A stretch of 12,428 nucleotides of DNA, from the NCBI GenBank assembly GCA_030612085.1, contig JAUWOM010000021.1:1-12428 (forward strand), read 5' to 3'. Both the position numbers and the translations under genes were made by a program. Positions within the stretch are counted from its first letter, which is position 1. Each line of letters begins with the position of its first letter. This document shows, in pieces, positions 1 through 7,625 of this stretch. This DNA comes from Actinomycetes bacterium. GTDB taxonomy: Bacteria > Actinomycetota > Humimicrobiia > JAHJRV01. Under the pieces are notes generated by a model that made no database searches, was not told where the DNA came from, and was given only the letters and a program-made list of their open reading frames with translations.

Positions 1-933
1 TTTGGAGATTCTTATAGACCTGACTACTCTTCTGTTTCATCAATATTTAGAGAATTTGGTTTTGGTGATTTTTTCCTGAAAAGTATATTTGATTTTTTCG
101 GGGAACCCTCTTTTGGAACAAGAGTTAGAACAAGACCTGAAACATGGTCTATTATGGGTGATAACATTTTAGAGAGAATTAAGATTTCCTTTAAGCAAGC
201 TGCATTTGGGGTAAAAAAAGATTTGGAATATGATAGATATGAAGCTTGTGATAATTGTGGTGGTTCTGGTTCGGAAGATGAGGAGCTAAAAAATTGTCCT
301 ATGTGCAATGGTGTAGGTGAAATAAGAACCACTCGTCAAACTATCTTGGGTACTATGATTTCATCTACAATATGCTCTAAATGTAGGGGGAGGGGTAAGG
401 TTATAGCAAAACCGTGTAGTCAATGTAATGGAGAGGGAAGAGTTTATAAAAAGAGTAAATTTGCAATGAATATTCCTGCTGGAGTATCCACTGGAACAAG
501 ATTGAAAATATCTGGAAAAGGTAATGCTGGAATTAGAGGTGGAGCTTATGGAGATTTATATGTTCAGATTGAAGTAACACCTCATAAACAATTTGTTCGT
601 GATGGTTATAATATATTCTCTAAGAAGAAAATCACTTTTTATGAAGCTGCATTGGGGTCTAAAGTTATGGTTGAAACCCTTGATGGTAAGGATGAGATAG
701 AGATAGTTCCAGGTATTCAAAGCGGAGAGAGAATCAAATTAAAAAGTAAAGGAATCCAGCATTTAGGTAGAAATATGAGAGGGGATCATATAATAGAGAT
801 TGTGGTTGAAACCCCAAAGAAGATGACTAAAAAGGAGATAAAACTTATTCAAGAAATAGCAAAAGCAAAAGGATTAAAAGTCGGAAATGGAACATCAAAT
901 TTCATAACCAAACTAAAAAAAGCCTTCAAATAA
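1..933 (+). CDS. dnaJ: Chaperone DnaJ (Hsp40), 5'-truncated by the window edge
   Basis: DnaJ is the cytoplasmic co-chaperone that delivers unfolded clients to DnaK and stimulates its ATPase. The frame is open from base 1, so the ATG at 154 is internal, not the start. About 310 residues are visible against roughly 375 for the family, so the missing part should be the N-terminal J domain with its HPD motif. The first visible segment (codons 1-45) is a Phe-rich G/F linker that is poor in glycine. Four zinc-binding repeats follow: CDNCGGSG (codons 83-90), CPMCNGVG (99-106), CSKCRGRG (125-132) and CSQCNGEG (139-146), all eight cysteines intact. After these come the two C-terminal beta-sandwich client-binding domains and a Lys-rich tail. 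In related genomes hrcA-grpE-dnaK lies upstream, which cannot be checked here. The identification is firm; only the J domain is unseen. Confidence 0.96.
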   Translation, partial: FGDSYRPDYSSVSSIFREFGFGDFFLKSIFDFFGEPSFGTRVRTRPETWSIMGDNILERIKISFKQAAFGVKKDLEYDRYEACDNCGGSGSEDEELKNCPMCNGVGEIRTTRQTILGTMISSTICSKCRGRGKVIAKPCSQCNGEGRVYKKSKFAMNIPAGVSTGTRLKISGKGNAGIRGGAYGDLYVQIEVTPHKQFVRDGYNIFSKKKITFYEAALGSKVMVETLDGKDEIEIVPGIQSGERIKLKSKGIQHLGRNMRGDHIIEIVVETPKKMTKKEIKLIQEIAKAKGLKVGNGTSNFITKLKKAFK

Positions 934-1349
934 ATTCTTCATCATTTCTAACGAAATGCCAATTATAATTGCAAAAAATAATGATATTTATAAGTTAATT
1001 TATGCTACCATTTATATGTACTATTAACAAGATAGGTTAACAGTTTACTCTTTGAAAAAGTAATGTAATGTAATAAAAGTATTTGTCATTCTTTAATGTA
1101 AATATAAACATTGTCATTGCGAGGAGCGATAGCGACGTGGCAATCTCATATAAGACATACTATTAAATTTGCTCTAATAGGAGATTGTATAGTTTATTCC
1201 TATCGGGATTGCTTCGCTATCGCTCGCAATGACAACCAGGAGATGCTCGCAATAACAACTGAGTAATAATTTTACTTACAATGACAAATAACATTAAATT
1301 TTCAAAGAATAAAATACTAAAAGTGTTAATCTTTTAAAGGAAGAATTAT
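934..1349. other. Non-coding gap between dnaJ and mtaB
   Basis: No credible gene is seen on either strand in these 416 bases. In Bacillus this position holds prmA and rsmE, and no remnant of either is recognisable here. The first ~115 bases are plain AT-rich sequence. The rest is a compound palindromic repeat described separately. The ribosome binding site of mtaB (AAAGGAAG, 1336-1343) ends the gap. I could not pick out a convincing promoter or a terminator with a T-run; dnaJ is followed only by a short 12-base palindrome at 960-971. Confidence 0.7.
1049..1313. repeat. Compound palindromic intergenic repeat, copy A
   Basis: The core is 1112-1234. It opens with TGTCATTGCGAG and a 36-base unit ending GGCAATCTC (1112-1147), and closes with the inverted counterpart TCGCTATCGCTCGCAATGAC (1214-1233) plus a final A. 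The two arms match except for three extra bases (GAG) on the left. A nested pair, CAATCTC (1141-1147) and GAGATTG (1181-1187), makes the centre fold as well. Outside the core, weaker arms also pair: CTTTGAAAA with ATTTGTCAT on the left (1050-1089) against ATGACAAAT with TTTTCAAAG on the right (1281-1307). Degenerate extra ends lie at 1245-1258. It has no coding capacity. The same family occurs at 3196-3278, 7626-7821 and 9731-9853, always between genes. It looks like a non-autonomous REP- or MITE-like element. Confidence 0.85.
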
Positions 1350-2660
1350 TTGAGATTTTATATAAAAACATTAGGATGTAAAACAAATCAATATGAATCA
1401 GATAGATTGGCAAAAGAACTCATCCTAAGAGGGTGGGACAAGGTATCAGAAAAAGATAACCCAGATATTTGTTTAGTAAATACATGTACAGTTACAAAAC
1501 AAGCTGATAAGAAATCAAGACAGATGTTAAGGAAACTTATTTCAAAAAATCCAGATAGTAAGGTAATTGCAATGGGTTGTTATGTAAATAGAGACAAAGA
1601 AGAACTGAAAGATATAAATGGGATTTTTGGTGTGTTTCCTAATGAAAAAAAACCAGATCTTCCAGATATTTTGGAGGATATTTTACGAATATCAAAAAGT
1701 TCAAATTTTACTATAAACAGAACAAGGTTAAGTAATATAGAATTAGGTAGAACAAAGCCAGAATTTTTAAATTATTCCTCCCATACCAGGGCTTTAGTAA
1801 AAATAGAAGATGGTTGTGATAATTTTTGTTCATATTGTATAGTTCCATATGTAAGGGGAAAACCTATAAGTAGAAATAAAAAAGAGATAATAAATGAGAT
1901 AAAGTATTTAGTTTCAGAAGGAGTCAAAGAGGTAGTTTTAACTGGAATAAACATCGGTATTTATGGCAAAGAATTAGAAAATGGAACGGATTTAACAAGT
2001 TTGATTAAGGAGATATTAAAAAAAACTAATATTTTTCGGGTGAGACTGAGTTCTATAGATGTCAACAACATTTCATCCTCATTGATTGATTTATTATCTG
2101 AAAACAATAGAGTATGTCCTCATTTACATATTCCATTACAGAGTGGGAGTGACAGAATACTAAAAATAATGAGAAGAGGGTATAATATAAAGCAATTTCA
2201 GGAAAAGATAAATAAAATAAGGTTTAAAATACCAAAAATTGCTATAACCACTGATTTAATAGTAGGTTTTCCAGGTGAGCAGGAAAGGGATTTCCAAGCA
2301 AATTTAAAGATTCTTAAAAAGCTATATTTTAGTAAGGTACATGTATTTAAATACTCTGAAAGACCTGGTACAATAGCAGAAAAAATGAAAGATAAAGTCT
2401 CTTCACATTTAATTAATATGAGAAGTGAGAAGGCATTAAAACTCGCTGATAAACTTCGAATTAACTATCTAAAAAGTAATATCGGAGAAAAGGTAAAAGT
2501 TTTGATAGAAAATAATGGTAAAAATGATTATCAGAAAATAGGGACTTCTGAAAATTATATCAAAGTATTTTTTGAAGATAGAACTTCAAAAAAGGGTGAA
2601 ATAGTTGATGTATTATTACAAAAAGTTAAAGATTTAAAAATGGAAGGAATAAGGCAATAA
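1350..2660 (+). CDS. mtaB: tRNA (N6-threonylcarbamoyladenosine(37)-C2)-methylthiotransferase MtaB
   Basis: This radical-SAM enzyme converts t6A to ms2t6A at position 37 of ANN-decoding tRNAs in the cytoplasm, using two 4Fe-4S clusters. The protein is 436 residues, normal for the MtaB/YqeV family. The N-terminal UPF0004 domain has its three cluster cysteines: C10 (TLGCKTNQYES, the MtaB-type opening), C46 (NTCTVT) and C77 (MGC). The radical-SAM motif CxxxCxxC is C156, C160, C163 (GCDNFCSYCIVPYVRG), and a TRAM RNA-binding domain fills roughly the last 60 residues. The start is TTG at 1350: the family begins a few residues before the LGC motif, no ATG or GTG fits, and AAAGGAAG lies 6 bases upstream. 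It ends one base before yqeY, so the two are probably co-transcribed. MiaB and RimO are less likely because of the N-terminal signature and the gene order. Confidence 0.94.
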   Translation: MRFYIKTLGCKTNQYESDRLAKELILRGWDKVSEKDNPDICLVNTCTVTKQADKKSRQMLRKLISKNPDSKVIAMGCYVNRDKEELKDINGIFGVFPNEKKPDLPDILEDILRISKSSNFTINRTRLSNIELGRTKPEFLNYSSHTRALVKIEDGCDNFCSYCIVPYVRGKPISRNKKEIINEIKYLVSEGVKEVVLTGINIGIYGKELENGTDLTSLIKEILKKTNIFRVRLSSIDVNNISSSLIDLLSENNRVCPHLHIPLQSGSDRILKIMRRGYNIKQFQEKINKIRFKIPKIAITTDLIVGFPGEQERDFQANLKILKKLYFSKVHVFKYSERPGTIAEKMKDKVSSHLINMRSEKALKLADKLRINYLKSNIGEKVKVLIENNGKNDYQKIGTSENYIKVFFEDRTSKKGEIVDVLLQKVKDLKMEGIRQ

Positions 2661-2661
2661 T

Positions 2662-3117
2662 ATGTACCAGGAATTAATAAGAAAAGATATGAAAAAAGCA
2701 TTAAAAGAGGGTGAAAAATTAAAGGTTTCAACTCTTAGACTTTTAATAGCCAGTATTATAAACGAGGAAAAAAAATTACAGGAAGAAATAAATGAACAGC
2801 AATTTTTTAAAGTATTAAATAGAGAGATAAGGATGAGAAAAGAATCAATAACTGAATTTAAAAAGGGTGGTAGGGAAGAATTAGTCAAGAAGGAAATGAA
2901 GGAAAAGGAAATTCTGGAAAGCTATCTTCCAAAACAGCTTACTCCAGATGAGTTAAAAACTATGATTAATTCAATTATTGATGAAGTTGAAGCAAAAAAT
3001 GTAAGAGATCTTGGTAAAGTGATGGGTAAAATTATGCCTCAAGTGACTGGTAGAGCTGATGGAAAAGTCATTAAAGATTTAGTTTTTAAAGCACTATCGA
3101 ATTTAGAGGAAGATTAG
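2662..3117 (+). CDS. yqeY: GatB/YqeY domain protein
   Basis: A 151-residue protein of the stand-alone YqeY family, whose fold matches the C-terminal tail domain of GatB, the tRNA-dependent amidotransferase subunit. Its cellular role is not firmly known; tRNA binding is the usual suggestion. Typical features are an N-terminal helix with a Lys-rich segment leading into STLRLLIASIINEEKK (residues ~24-39), a charged helical middle with REIRMRKESITEFKKGGREE, the conserved LESYLPKQLT (~89-98), and a C-terminal part with DLGKVMGKIMPQVTGRADG. The length is that of the family. ATG at 2662 begins one base after the mtaB stop, with purine-rich AAGGAATAAGG (2644-2654) just upstream inside mtaB, so translation is likely coupled. 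In Bacillus rpsU lies between the two; it is absent here. Confidence 0.92.
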   Translation: MYQELIRKDMKKALKEGEKLKVSTLRLLIASIINEEKKLQEEINEQQFFKVLNREIRMRKESITEFKKGGREELVKKEMKEKEILESYLPKQLTPDELKTMINSIIDEVEAKNVRDLGKVMGKIMPQVTGRADGKVIKDLVFKALSNLEED

Positions 3118-3125
3118 AAAGAAAC

Positions 3126-3162
3126 CCAACAGCTTTAGTCGTTGGAGGTGTCACAGACTAAA
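3126..3162 (+). other. Possible RNA fold just after yqeY
   Basis: Nine bases after the yqeY stop, CCAAC (3126-3130) can pair with GTTGG (3141-3145), and TTTAGTC (3134-3140) with GACTAAA (3156-3162). The two stems interleave, the topology of an H-type pseudoknot; otherwise they exclude each other. A small GTG-T-CAC hairpin (3148-3154) sits in the second loop. No run of T follows, so it is not a classical intrinsic terminator. It might protect the 3' end of the mtaB-yqeY mRNA, or be a relic of another repeat. Role unknown. Confidence 0.35.
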
Positions 3163-3195
3163 CAAAAATAATTTAACATATAATTAATAATATCT

Positions 3196-3278
3196 TGTCA
3201 TTGCGAGTAGCTCATGATTGTCATTGCGAGCCACCGAAGGTGGCGTGGCAATCTAAATAAAAGTAGTTTATTTAGATT
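3196..3278. repeat. Palindromic intergenic repeat, copy B
   Basis: A truncated left end, TGTCATTGCGAG (3196-3207), is followed 23 bases on by a second full start (3219-3230). That runs into a perfect hairpin CCACC-GAA-GGTGG (3231-3243), then CGTGGCAATCT. The tail is a separate 12-base-arm hairpin, AATCTAAATAAA (3250-3261) with TTTATTTAGATT (3267-3278), loop AGTAG. Bases 3218-3254 recur exactly, in opposite orientation, at 9732-9768. The element belongs to the same family as copies A, C and D; its nested duplicate start suggests one copy landed next to or inside another. It fills most of the yqeY-phoH gap. Confidence 0.85.
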
Positions 3279-3380
3279 ATTTAAAATGAGATTCATTTTT
3301 ATATAGTTTTATACCTGTTAAAAATTAGTTTCTACGTGCTATTATTGTATTTGATAAATAATAAGGGGTGAGAACTTATC

Positions 3381-4361
3381 TTGATAAAGTTTAAAAAAGA
3401 GGGAAAAGTAGAATTTAAAGAAGGTAAATCTATAGTTGACCTTTGGGGTAAGAGTGATATTTACTTGGATATGATAGAAAATAATTTTGAAGTTGAATTA
3501 TTTTCTTTAGGAAATGAAATAACTATAAGTGGAAAGAAGAAAAATGTAAATCTTGCTTCTGATTTAATAAAAGAGTTGATTTTACAAATAAATGATAATC
3601 AAAATCTAACACCTGAGAGTGTAAATTATACCATAGAATCCATTAAAGTAGGGGAAGAAATTCTACCTCACAAATTTGTAAGTGATACAATTGTTGTAGG
3701 AAGAGGAAAGGTTGTAAGACCAAAAACATCTGGGCAGAAAAAATATGTAGATGCTATTAAAAAAAATACTGTAGTCTTTGCAATTGGACCAGCAGGAACA
3801 GGTAAGACATATCTTGCAATGGCTATGGCCATAAATGCACTAATGAATAAAACTGTAGGAAGAATTATACTTGTGCGACCAGTTGTTGAAGCTGGAGAAA
3901 AACTCGGATTTCTACCAGGTGATATTTATGCTAAAGTTGATCCTTATCAAAGACCACTATATGATGCTCTTCATGATATGATGGAAGCTGAGAAATTCTA
4001 TTCACTTATGCAAAATGGAATAATTGAAGTAGCTCCATTAGCTTATATGAGGGGAAGAACTATTAATGATTCATTTATAGTTTTAGATGAAGCACAAAAT
4101 ACATCTCCTGAGCAGATGAAAATGTTTTTAACAAGATTGGGATTTGGTTCAAAGGCTGTAGTAACTGGTGATATTACTCAGATAGATTTACCATCTAAAT
4201 CTCAATCAGGTCTGTTTGTGGTACAGAAAATACTTTCAGAAATAAAAAATATAAAATTTATATATTTTTCTGATAGGGATATAGTAAGGCACAAAATTGT
4301 ACAGGAAATTGTGAAAGCTTATGATACTTATGAGAATAAAAAAGAAGATAATTCTCTTTAA
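3381..4361 (+). CDS. phoH: PhoH-like ATPase (YbeZ/PhoH family)
   Basis: A cytoplasmic P-loop NTPase of the PhoH/YbeZ family, 326 residues, the usual size. Residues ~1-75 form a small N-terminal KH-like region. The ATPase domain carries Walker A GPAGTGKT (136-143, Lys142), the family signature RPVVEAGEKLGFLPGD after it, and Walker B VLDEAQ with Asp236-Glu237, then VVTGDITQIDLP. Family members are RNA-helicase-like, and YbeZ is functionally tied to YbeY in 16S rRNA maturation. Here ybeY lies one gene downstream, which fits. The start is TTG at 3381, with GGGGTGAG (3364-3371) nine bases upstream; the first internal ATG would remove about 30 residues of the KH-like part. A repeat lies directly upstream. 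The ATPase assignment is firm; the precise role is family-level inference. Confidence 0.93.
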   Translation: MIKFKKEGKVEFKEGKSIVDLWGKSDIYLDMIENNFEVELFSLGNEITISGKKKNVNLASDLIKELILQINDNQNLTPESVNYTIESIKVGEEILPHKFVSDTIVVGRGKVVRPKTSGQKKYVDAIKKNTVVFAIGPAGTGKTYLAMAMAINALMNKTVGRIILVRPVVEAGEKLGFLPGDIYAKVDPYQRPLYDALHDMMEAEKFYSLMQNGIIEVAPLAYMRGRTINDSFIVLDEAQNTSPEQMKMFLTRLGFGSKAVVTGDITQIDLPSKSQSGLFVVQKILSEIKNIKFIYFSDRDIVRHKIVQEIVKAYDTYENKKEDNSL

Positions 4362-4467
4362 ATAAGTAATAAAATTATTTGTAAATATAATAAAATAGTA
4401 GTAATAAATCTCATTTTTAAATAGTAATAGTATATTTAAGAAGAATAAAAGAAAGTGTGAGAAATTC

Positions 4468-6711
4468 TTGAATAGGAAAGTTAAAAATATAAAATATAAA
4501 GATATATCAAAAATATTTAAAAAACTAACAAGCCCATCTTTTAAAAGTGGGTATATATTTGCCCTTCTAACATTTTTAATAATCATAATTCTAACGGCAA
4601 ATGTTGGTCCAACTTATAATTTAAAAGAGGGCGAAATGAGCCCTTTCACTTACATAACTCCATATAAGCTTGAAGTTCCAGACGAGGAGAGTTGGGAAAA
4701 AGCAAAAAAGGAGGCTTATGCAGATGTTGAACCTGTATATTCCTATAATATTGAAGCTTTAACTAAGAGTATTGATGATGTTGAAAATCTATTTATAAAT
4801 TTATTAGTAACATCTAATCGTAAAGATCTTTCTCCTGAAGAAAAACTAAATCATTTTAATACAAATTATAATAAGGGTTTTTCAAATGAGTCTACTGCTT
4901 ACTTGCTTACTTTTGATGAGGAACAAATAAAAAATATTTTAAATGAGAGCAAGAAAGTAACTAAAGAAATAATGAAGGAAAAAATAAAACCTCGACAGTT
5001 ATCAGAGTATGTAAAAGATATTGATAAAAAATATATGGTTGATGTCGATTTATCAGAAGATGAGAAGGTTATAGTAGCAAAAATTGTAGAAAGATTTCTT
5101 CGTCCAACAGCAGTTTATGAAGAAGCAAAGACTCAAAGACAAAGAGAAGAAGAAGCCAGTAAAGTACCTCTCACAAAAATACCGGTAAAGGCAAATGAAG
5201 CAATAGTCGAAGAGGGATATCCCATAACACGGAATGCCCTCCTCATCCTTGATTATATAGGCCTTACTGGTAAGAGCTTAACCTGGAAACAGATTCTTAG
5301 TACATCTTCTTTAGTACTTTTATCAGTATTATCATTTGCAATTTATCTATATAAATTTCATCCAAGTAACTATTTAAGAATAAAGAATGTTATTCTATTA
5401 TCCATTATTATTTTATCTTTTACTATAACAATACGCATCTTTTCTGAATTTGTATCTAAGCTGATATTGGGACCATCATTATGGTGGGGATATATTATAC
5501 CGATAGCTGCAGCCTCTATGATAGTAACAATTCTTTTTGATGCACATTTAGGAATTATAACCACTTTTATTTTGACAGTTTTTAACGGGATATTAACTGC
5601 TGGATTTTTTAACTTTTTTTTGGTTGCACTTATAAGTGGAGTTTTTGCAGTTTATTTAATTTCTAAAGTTTCAGAAAGACAGAAGATTATAAAAGCTGGA
5701 GTTCTTTTAGCACTGATAATTGGTTTACTCGTTTTTACAATAAATATTCCAAATGCCAATATAAAACTTGCATTTTTTTATTCCTTAATAGGGTTTGCAA
5801 ATGGTTTGATTTGTACAATTATAACTCTTGGTGCTATTCCTTTTCTTGAGAATTTATTTAATATTACTACTTCTATGAGGTTGCTTGAACTTTCTAATCC
5901 CGATCAACATCTACTGAAACGATTGATAAAAAATGCTCCGGGTACATACAATCATAGCCTACTTGTTGCAAATTTGGCTGAATCTGCTGCTGAAGCAATA
6001 GGAGCTGATACTCTTTTGGCAAGAGTAGCTTCATACTATCATGACATAGGAAAATTAAAGAGACCTTTGAGTTTTATTGAAAATCTTAGTGATAAAGAGA
6101 GTATACATGAATATATTAAACCAAGTCTTTCAAAGTTGATAATTGCAAATCATGTTAAAGACGGAGTATCAATGGCTAAAAGAGCTAGACTTCCTAAAGA
6201 GATAATTGATTGCATAGCTCAGCATCATGGCAATAGCGTAATATCCTATTTCTATAATAAACAAAAGAAATTGGAAGAAGCCTATGAAGAAGAAAAAACC
6301 ACAGAACAGGTTTTTCGTTATCTTGGTGAAAAACCGAAGTCAAAGGAAGCTGCCATACTGATGTTAGCTGATATTGTGCAGGCGGGGGGAAAAGCAATGA
6401 CTAATCCAACTACAACTGGTTTAAAAAGAATGATAGATGATTTTATTGAAGATAAGTTGGAAGATCATCAATTGGATGAATCAGATTTAACCTTAAAAGA
6501 GATTCAAACAATATCAGATTCATTTTATAAAACTCTTGTTCAAGGAATATTTCATTCCCGAATTGAATACCCAGATAAAGAATCAAACGATAAAAAAAAG
6601 AAATCTAAGAAAACGAGGAATTTCAAAGAAAGTAGTAAAGAAAATAAAAAACTAAACAATAAAGAAAATAGACAACCAAACAATAAAGAAAATAATAGGA
6701 AAGATAACTAG
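4468..6711 (+). CDS. pgpH: 7TM-HD membrane phosphodiesterase, probable c-di-AMP hydrolase (PgpH/YqfF type)
   Basis: Membrane protein of 747 residues with the 7TMR-HD architecture. One N-terminal membrane segment (~29-46, Leu/Ile-rich) leads to an extracytoplasmic 7TMR-HDED domain (~50-265). Seven hydrophobic segments follow (~275-460), then a cytoplasmic HD domain. The metal and catalytic residues are all present: H496 (YNHS), H525-D526 (YYHDIGK), H562 (ANHVKDG), H586-H587 (QHHG) and D635 (LADIVQ). Listeria PgpH of this family cleaves c-di-AMP to pApA; that substrate is inferred by homology. The last ~45 residues are a Lys/Asn/Glu-rich tail not expected in the core family. The start is TTG at 4468, needed to include the first membrane helix; GTGAG (4456-4460) upstream is a modest ribosome binding site. 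ybeY starts 2 bases after the stop. The position between phoH and ybeY matches yqfF of Bacillus. Confidence 0.93.
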   Translation: MNRKVKNIKYKDISKIFKKLTSPSFKSGYIFALLTFLIIIILTANVGPTYNLKEGEMSPFTYITPYKLEVPDEESWEKAKKEAYADVEPVYSYNIEALTKSIDDVENLFINLLVTSNRKDLSPEEKLNHFNTNYNKGFSNESTAYLLTFDEEQIKNILNESKKVTKEIMKEKIKPRQLSEYVKDIDKKYMVDVDLSEDEKVIVAKIVERFLRPTAVYEEAKTQRQREEEASKVPLTKIPVKANEAIVEEGYPITRNALLILDYIGLTGKSLTWKQILSTSSLVLLSVLSFAIYLYKFHPSNYLRIKNVILLSIIILSFTITIRIFSEFVSKLILGPSLWWGYIIPIAAASMIVTILFDAHLGIITTFILTVFNGILTAGFFNFFLVALISGVFAVYLISKVSERQKIIKAGVLLALIIGLLVFTINIPNANIKLAFFYSLIGFANGLICTIITLGAIPFLENLFNITTSMRLLELSNPDQHLLKRLIKNAPGTYNHSLLVANLAESAAEAIGADTLLARVASYYHDIGKLKRPLSFIENLSDKESIHEYIKPSLSKLIIANHVKDGVSMAKRARLPKEIIDCIAQHHGNSVISYFYNKQKKLEEAYEEEKTTEQVFRYLGEKPKSKEAAILMLADIVQAGGKAMTNPTTTGLKRMIDDFIEDKLEDHQLDESDLTLKEIQTISDSFYKTLVQGIFHSRIEYPDKESNDKKKKSKKTRNFKESSKENKKLNNKENRQPNNKENNRKDN
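6654..6694 (+). repeat. Short tandem repeat in the tail of the 7TM-HD gene
   Basis: A 17-base sequence, AAACAATAAAGAAAATA, occurs at 6654-6670 and again at 6678-6694. The 24-base period equals eight codons and keeps the frame. It encodes NNKEN-RQP-NNKEN in the low-complexity C-terminal tail of the 7TM-HD protein. Slippage at such a tract could vary tail length without breaking the frame. Confidence 0.75.
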
Positions 6712-6713
6712 TA

Positions 6714-7199
6714 ATGGGAATTGAAATAGCAAATCATCAGGATGAGGTAAGAATAGATTTAAGAAAGATTCAAAATATTGCAGATATTTTATTTTCACAT
6801 TTAAGCACACTCGAAGGAAAAATGATAGATGTGGCTTTCATTGATGAAAGCACAATGAAAATATTGAATGAGAAATTCAGAGGAGAGAAAGAACCTACTG
6901 ATGTTTTATCTTTTTCTTATATCAATTCACATATCGATTCCATAAAAACTAATACTTCTGAGAATCAACAACAACCAATTTTTGGGGAATTATTAATTTG
7001 TCCCAAAGTAGCCTTTAATCAGGCTAAAGAGCTTAAACATAGTTTTGAAAAAGAGATTGCGATTCTGATTTCGCATGGCCTACTACATCTTTTAGGGTAT
7101 GATGACAGCAGTTTAGAGAAAGCTAAGAAAATGGAAAAAAATCAATCAGAATTAATTGAAAAACTGTGTTTGGAAATAAATTTACAAGAAGAAGATTAA
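6714..7199 (+). CDS. ybeY: Endoribonuclease YbeY, variant zinc site
   Basis: YbeY is a single-domain zinc-dependent RNase for 16S rRNA 3'-end maturation and ribosome quality control. The protein has 161 residues, as expected. Family features are LNEKFRGEKEPTDVLSFSY (residues ~59-77, with the conserved Arg), FGELLICPKVAFNQAKE, and the metal motif SHGLLHLLGYDD. In the usual H-x3-H-x5-H motif the first two ligands are H121 and H125, but the third position is D131 (codon GAC, 7104-7106) instead of His. Asp can bind zinc, so the enzyme may still be active, but this departs from the norm. ATG at 6714 follows the upstream stop by 2 bases, with AGGAAAG (6698-6704) as ribosome binding site inside the upstream gene. 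The next gene, cdd, begins 17 bases after the stop; dgkA, found between them in Bacillus, is absent. Confidence 0.93.
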   Translation: MGIEIANHQDEVRIDLRKIQNIADILFSHLSTLEGKMIDVAFIDESTMKILNEKFRGEKEPTDVLSFSYINSHIDSIKTNTSENQQQPIFGELLICPKVAFNQAKELKHSFEKEIAILISHGLLHLLGYDDSSLEKAKKMEKNQSELIEKLCLEINLQEED

Positions 7200-7216
7200 T
7201 AAATTTGGGGGATAAA

Positions 7217-7612
7217 TTGAATAATAAAAAACTTATTGAAATTGCAAAAAAAACCAGAGAAAATGCATATGCACCATACTCAAATTTTAAAGTTGGTGCT
7301 GCTTTATTAACTAAAACTGGAAATGTATATCAAGGCTGTAATATAGAAAATTCATCATATGGTTTAACTATTTGTGCAGAAAGAGTAGCAATTTCAAATG
7401 CAGTTTCAAATGGTGAAAAAGAGTTCACAAAAATGGCAATAGTAGGAAGTTTTGTAGAAAAGCAAAATGAAAGCTTGTTAACTCCTTGTGGTGCTTGCAT
7501 GCAGATTATGAGTGAATTTAATCCGGATTTAGAATTAATATTGTTAAATACAGTGGGAAAAATAATAACAATTAACTTAAAAGAACTCTTTCCAAAACCA
7601 TTTAAACTTTAG
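7217..7612 (+). CDS. cdd: Cytidine deaminase
   Basis: Converts cytidine and deoxycytidine to uridine and deoxyuridine in pyrimidine salvage; a cytoplasmic zinc enzyme, usually a homotetramer in this short form. From TTG at 7217 the protein has 131 residues, the normal length. The motifs are the substrate-site region YAPYSNFKVGAAL (residues ~16-28), TICAERVA with zinc ligand C53 and catalytic E55, and PCGAC with zinc ligands C91 and C94. An upstream GTG at 7166 would extend the frame into ybeY and add 17 residues unlike the family. TTG at 7217 is preferred because GGGGGA (7207-7212) lies four bases upstream and the N-terminus then fits. A palindromic repeat starts 13 bases after the stop. Confidence 0.94.
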   Translation: MNNKKLIEIAKKTRENAYAPYSNFKVGAALLTKTGNVYQGCNIENSSYGLTICAERVAISNAVSNGEKEFTKMAIVGSFVEKQNESLLTPCGACMQIMSEFNPDLELILLNTVGKIITINLKELFPKPFKL

Positions 7613-7625
7613 TAACTATAGACTC

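Noticed and set aside
154..156. ATG at 154 as the start of dnaJ
   Set aside because: The frame is open back to base 1 and encodes a plausible G/F linker, so the true start lies outside the window.
24..332. Minus-strand open frames opposite dnaJ, mtaB, yqeY, the 7TM-HD gene, era, recO and glyQ
   Set aside because: All are antisense to well-identified genes, lack ribosome binding sites and show no recognisable protein features.
960..971. Terminator after dnaJ at the palindrome CAATTATAATTG
   Set aside because: The stem is six A/T-rich pairs without a loop and is followed by A-rich, not T-rich, sequence.
4379..4407. Promoter TTGTAA - 17 bases - TAATAA before the 7TM-HD gene
   Set aside because: The match is weak and the whole gap is nearly pure A/T, where such hits are expected by chance.
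7166..7168. GTG at 7166 as the start of cdd
   Set aside because: It would overlap ybeY by 34 bases and add 17 residues not seen in the family; TTG at 7217 has a good ribosome binding site and gives the normal length.
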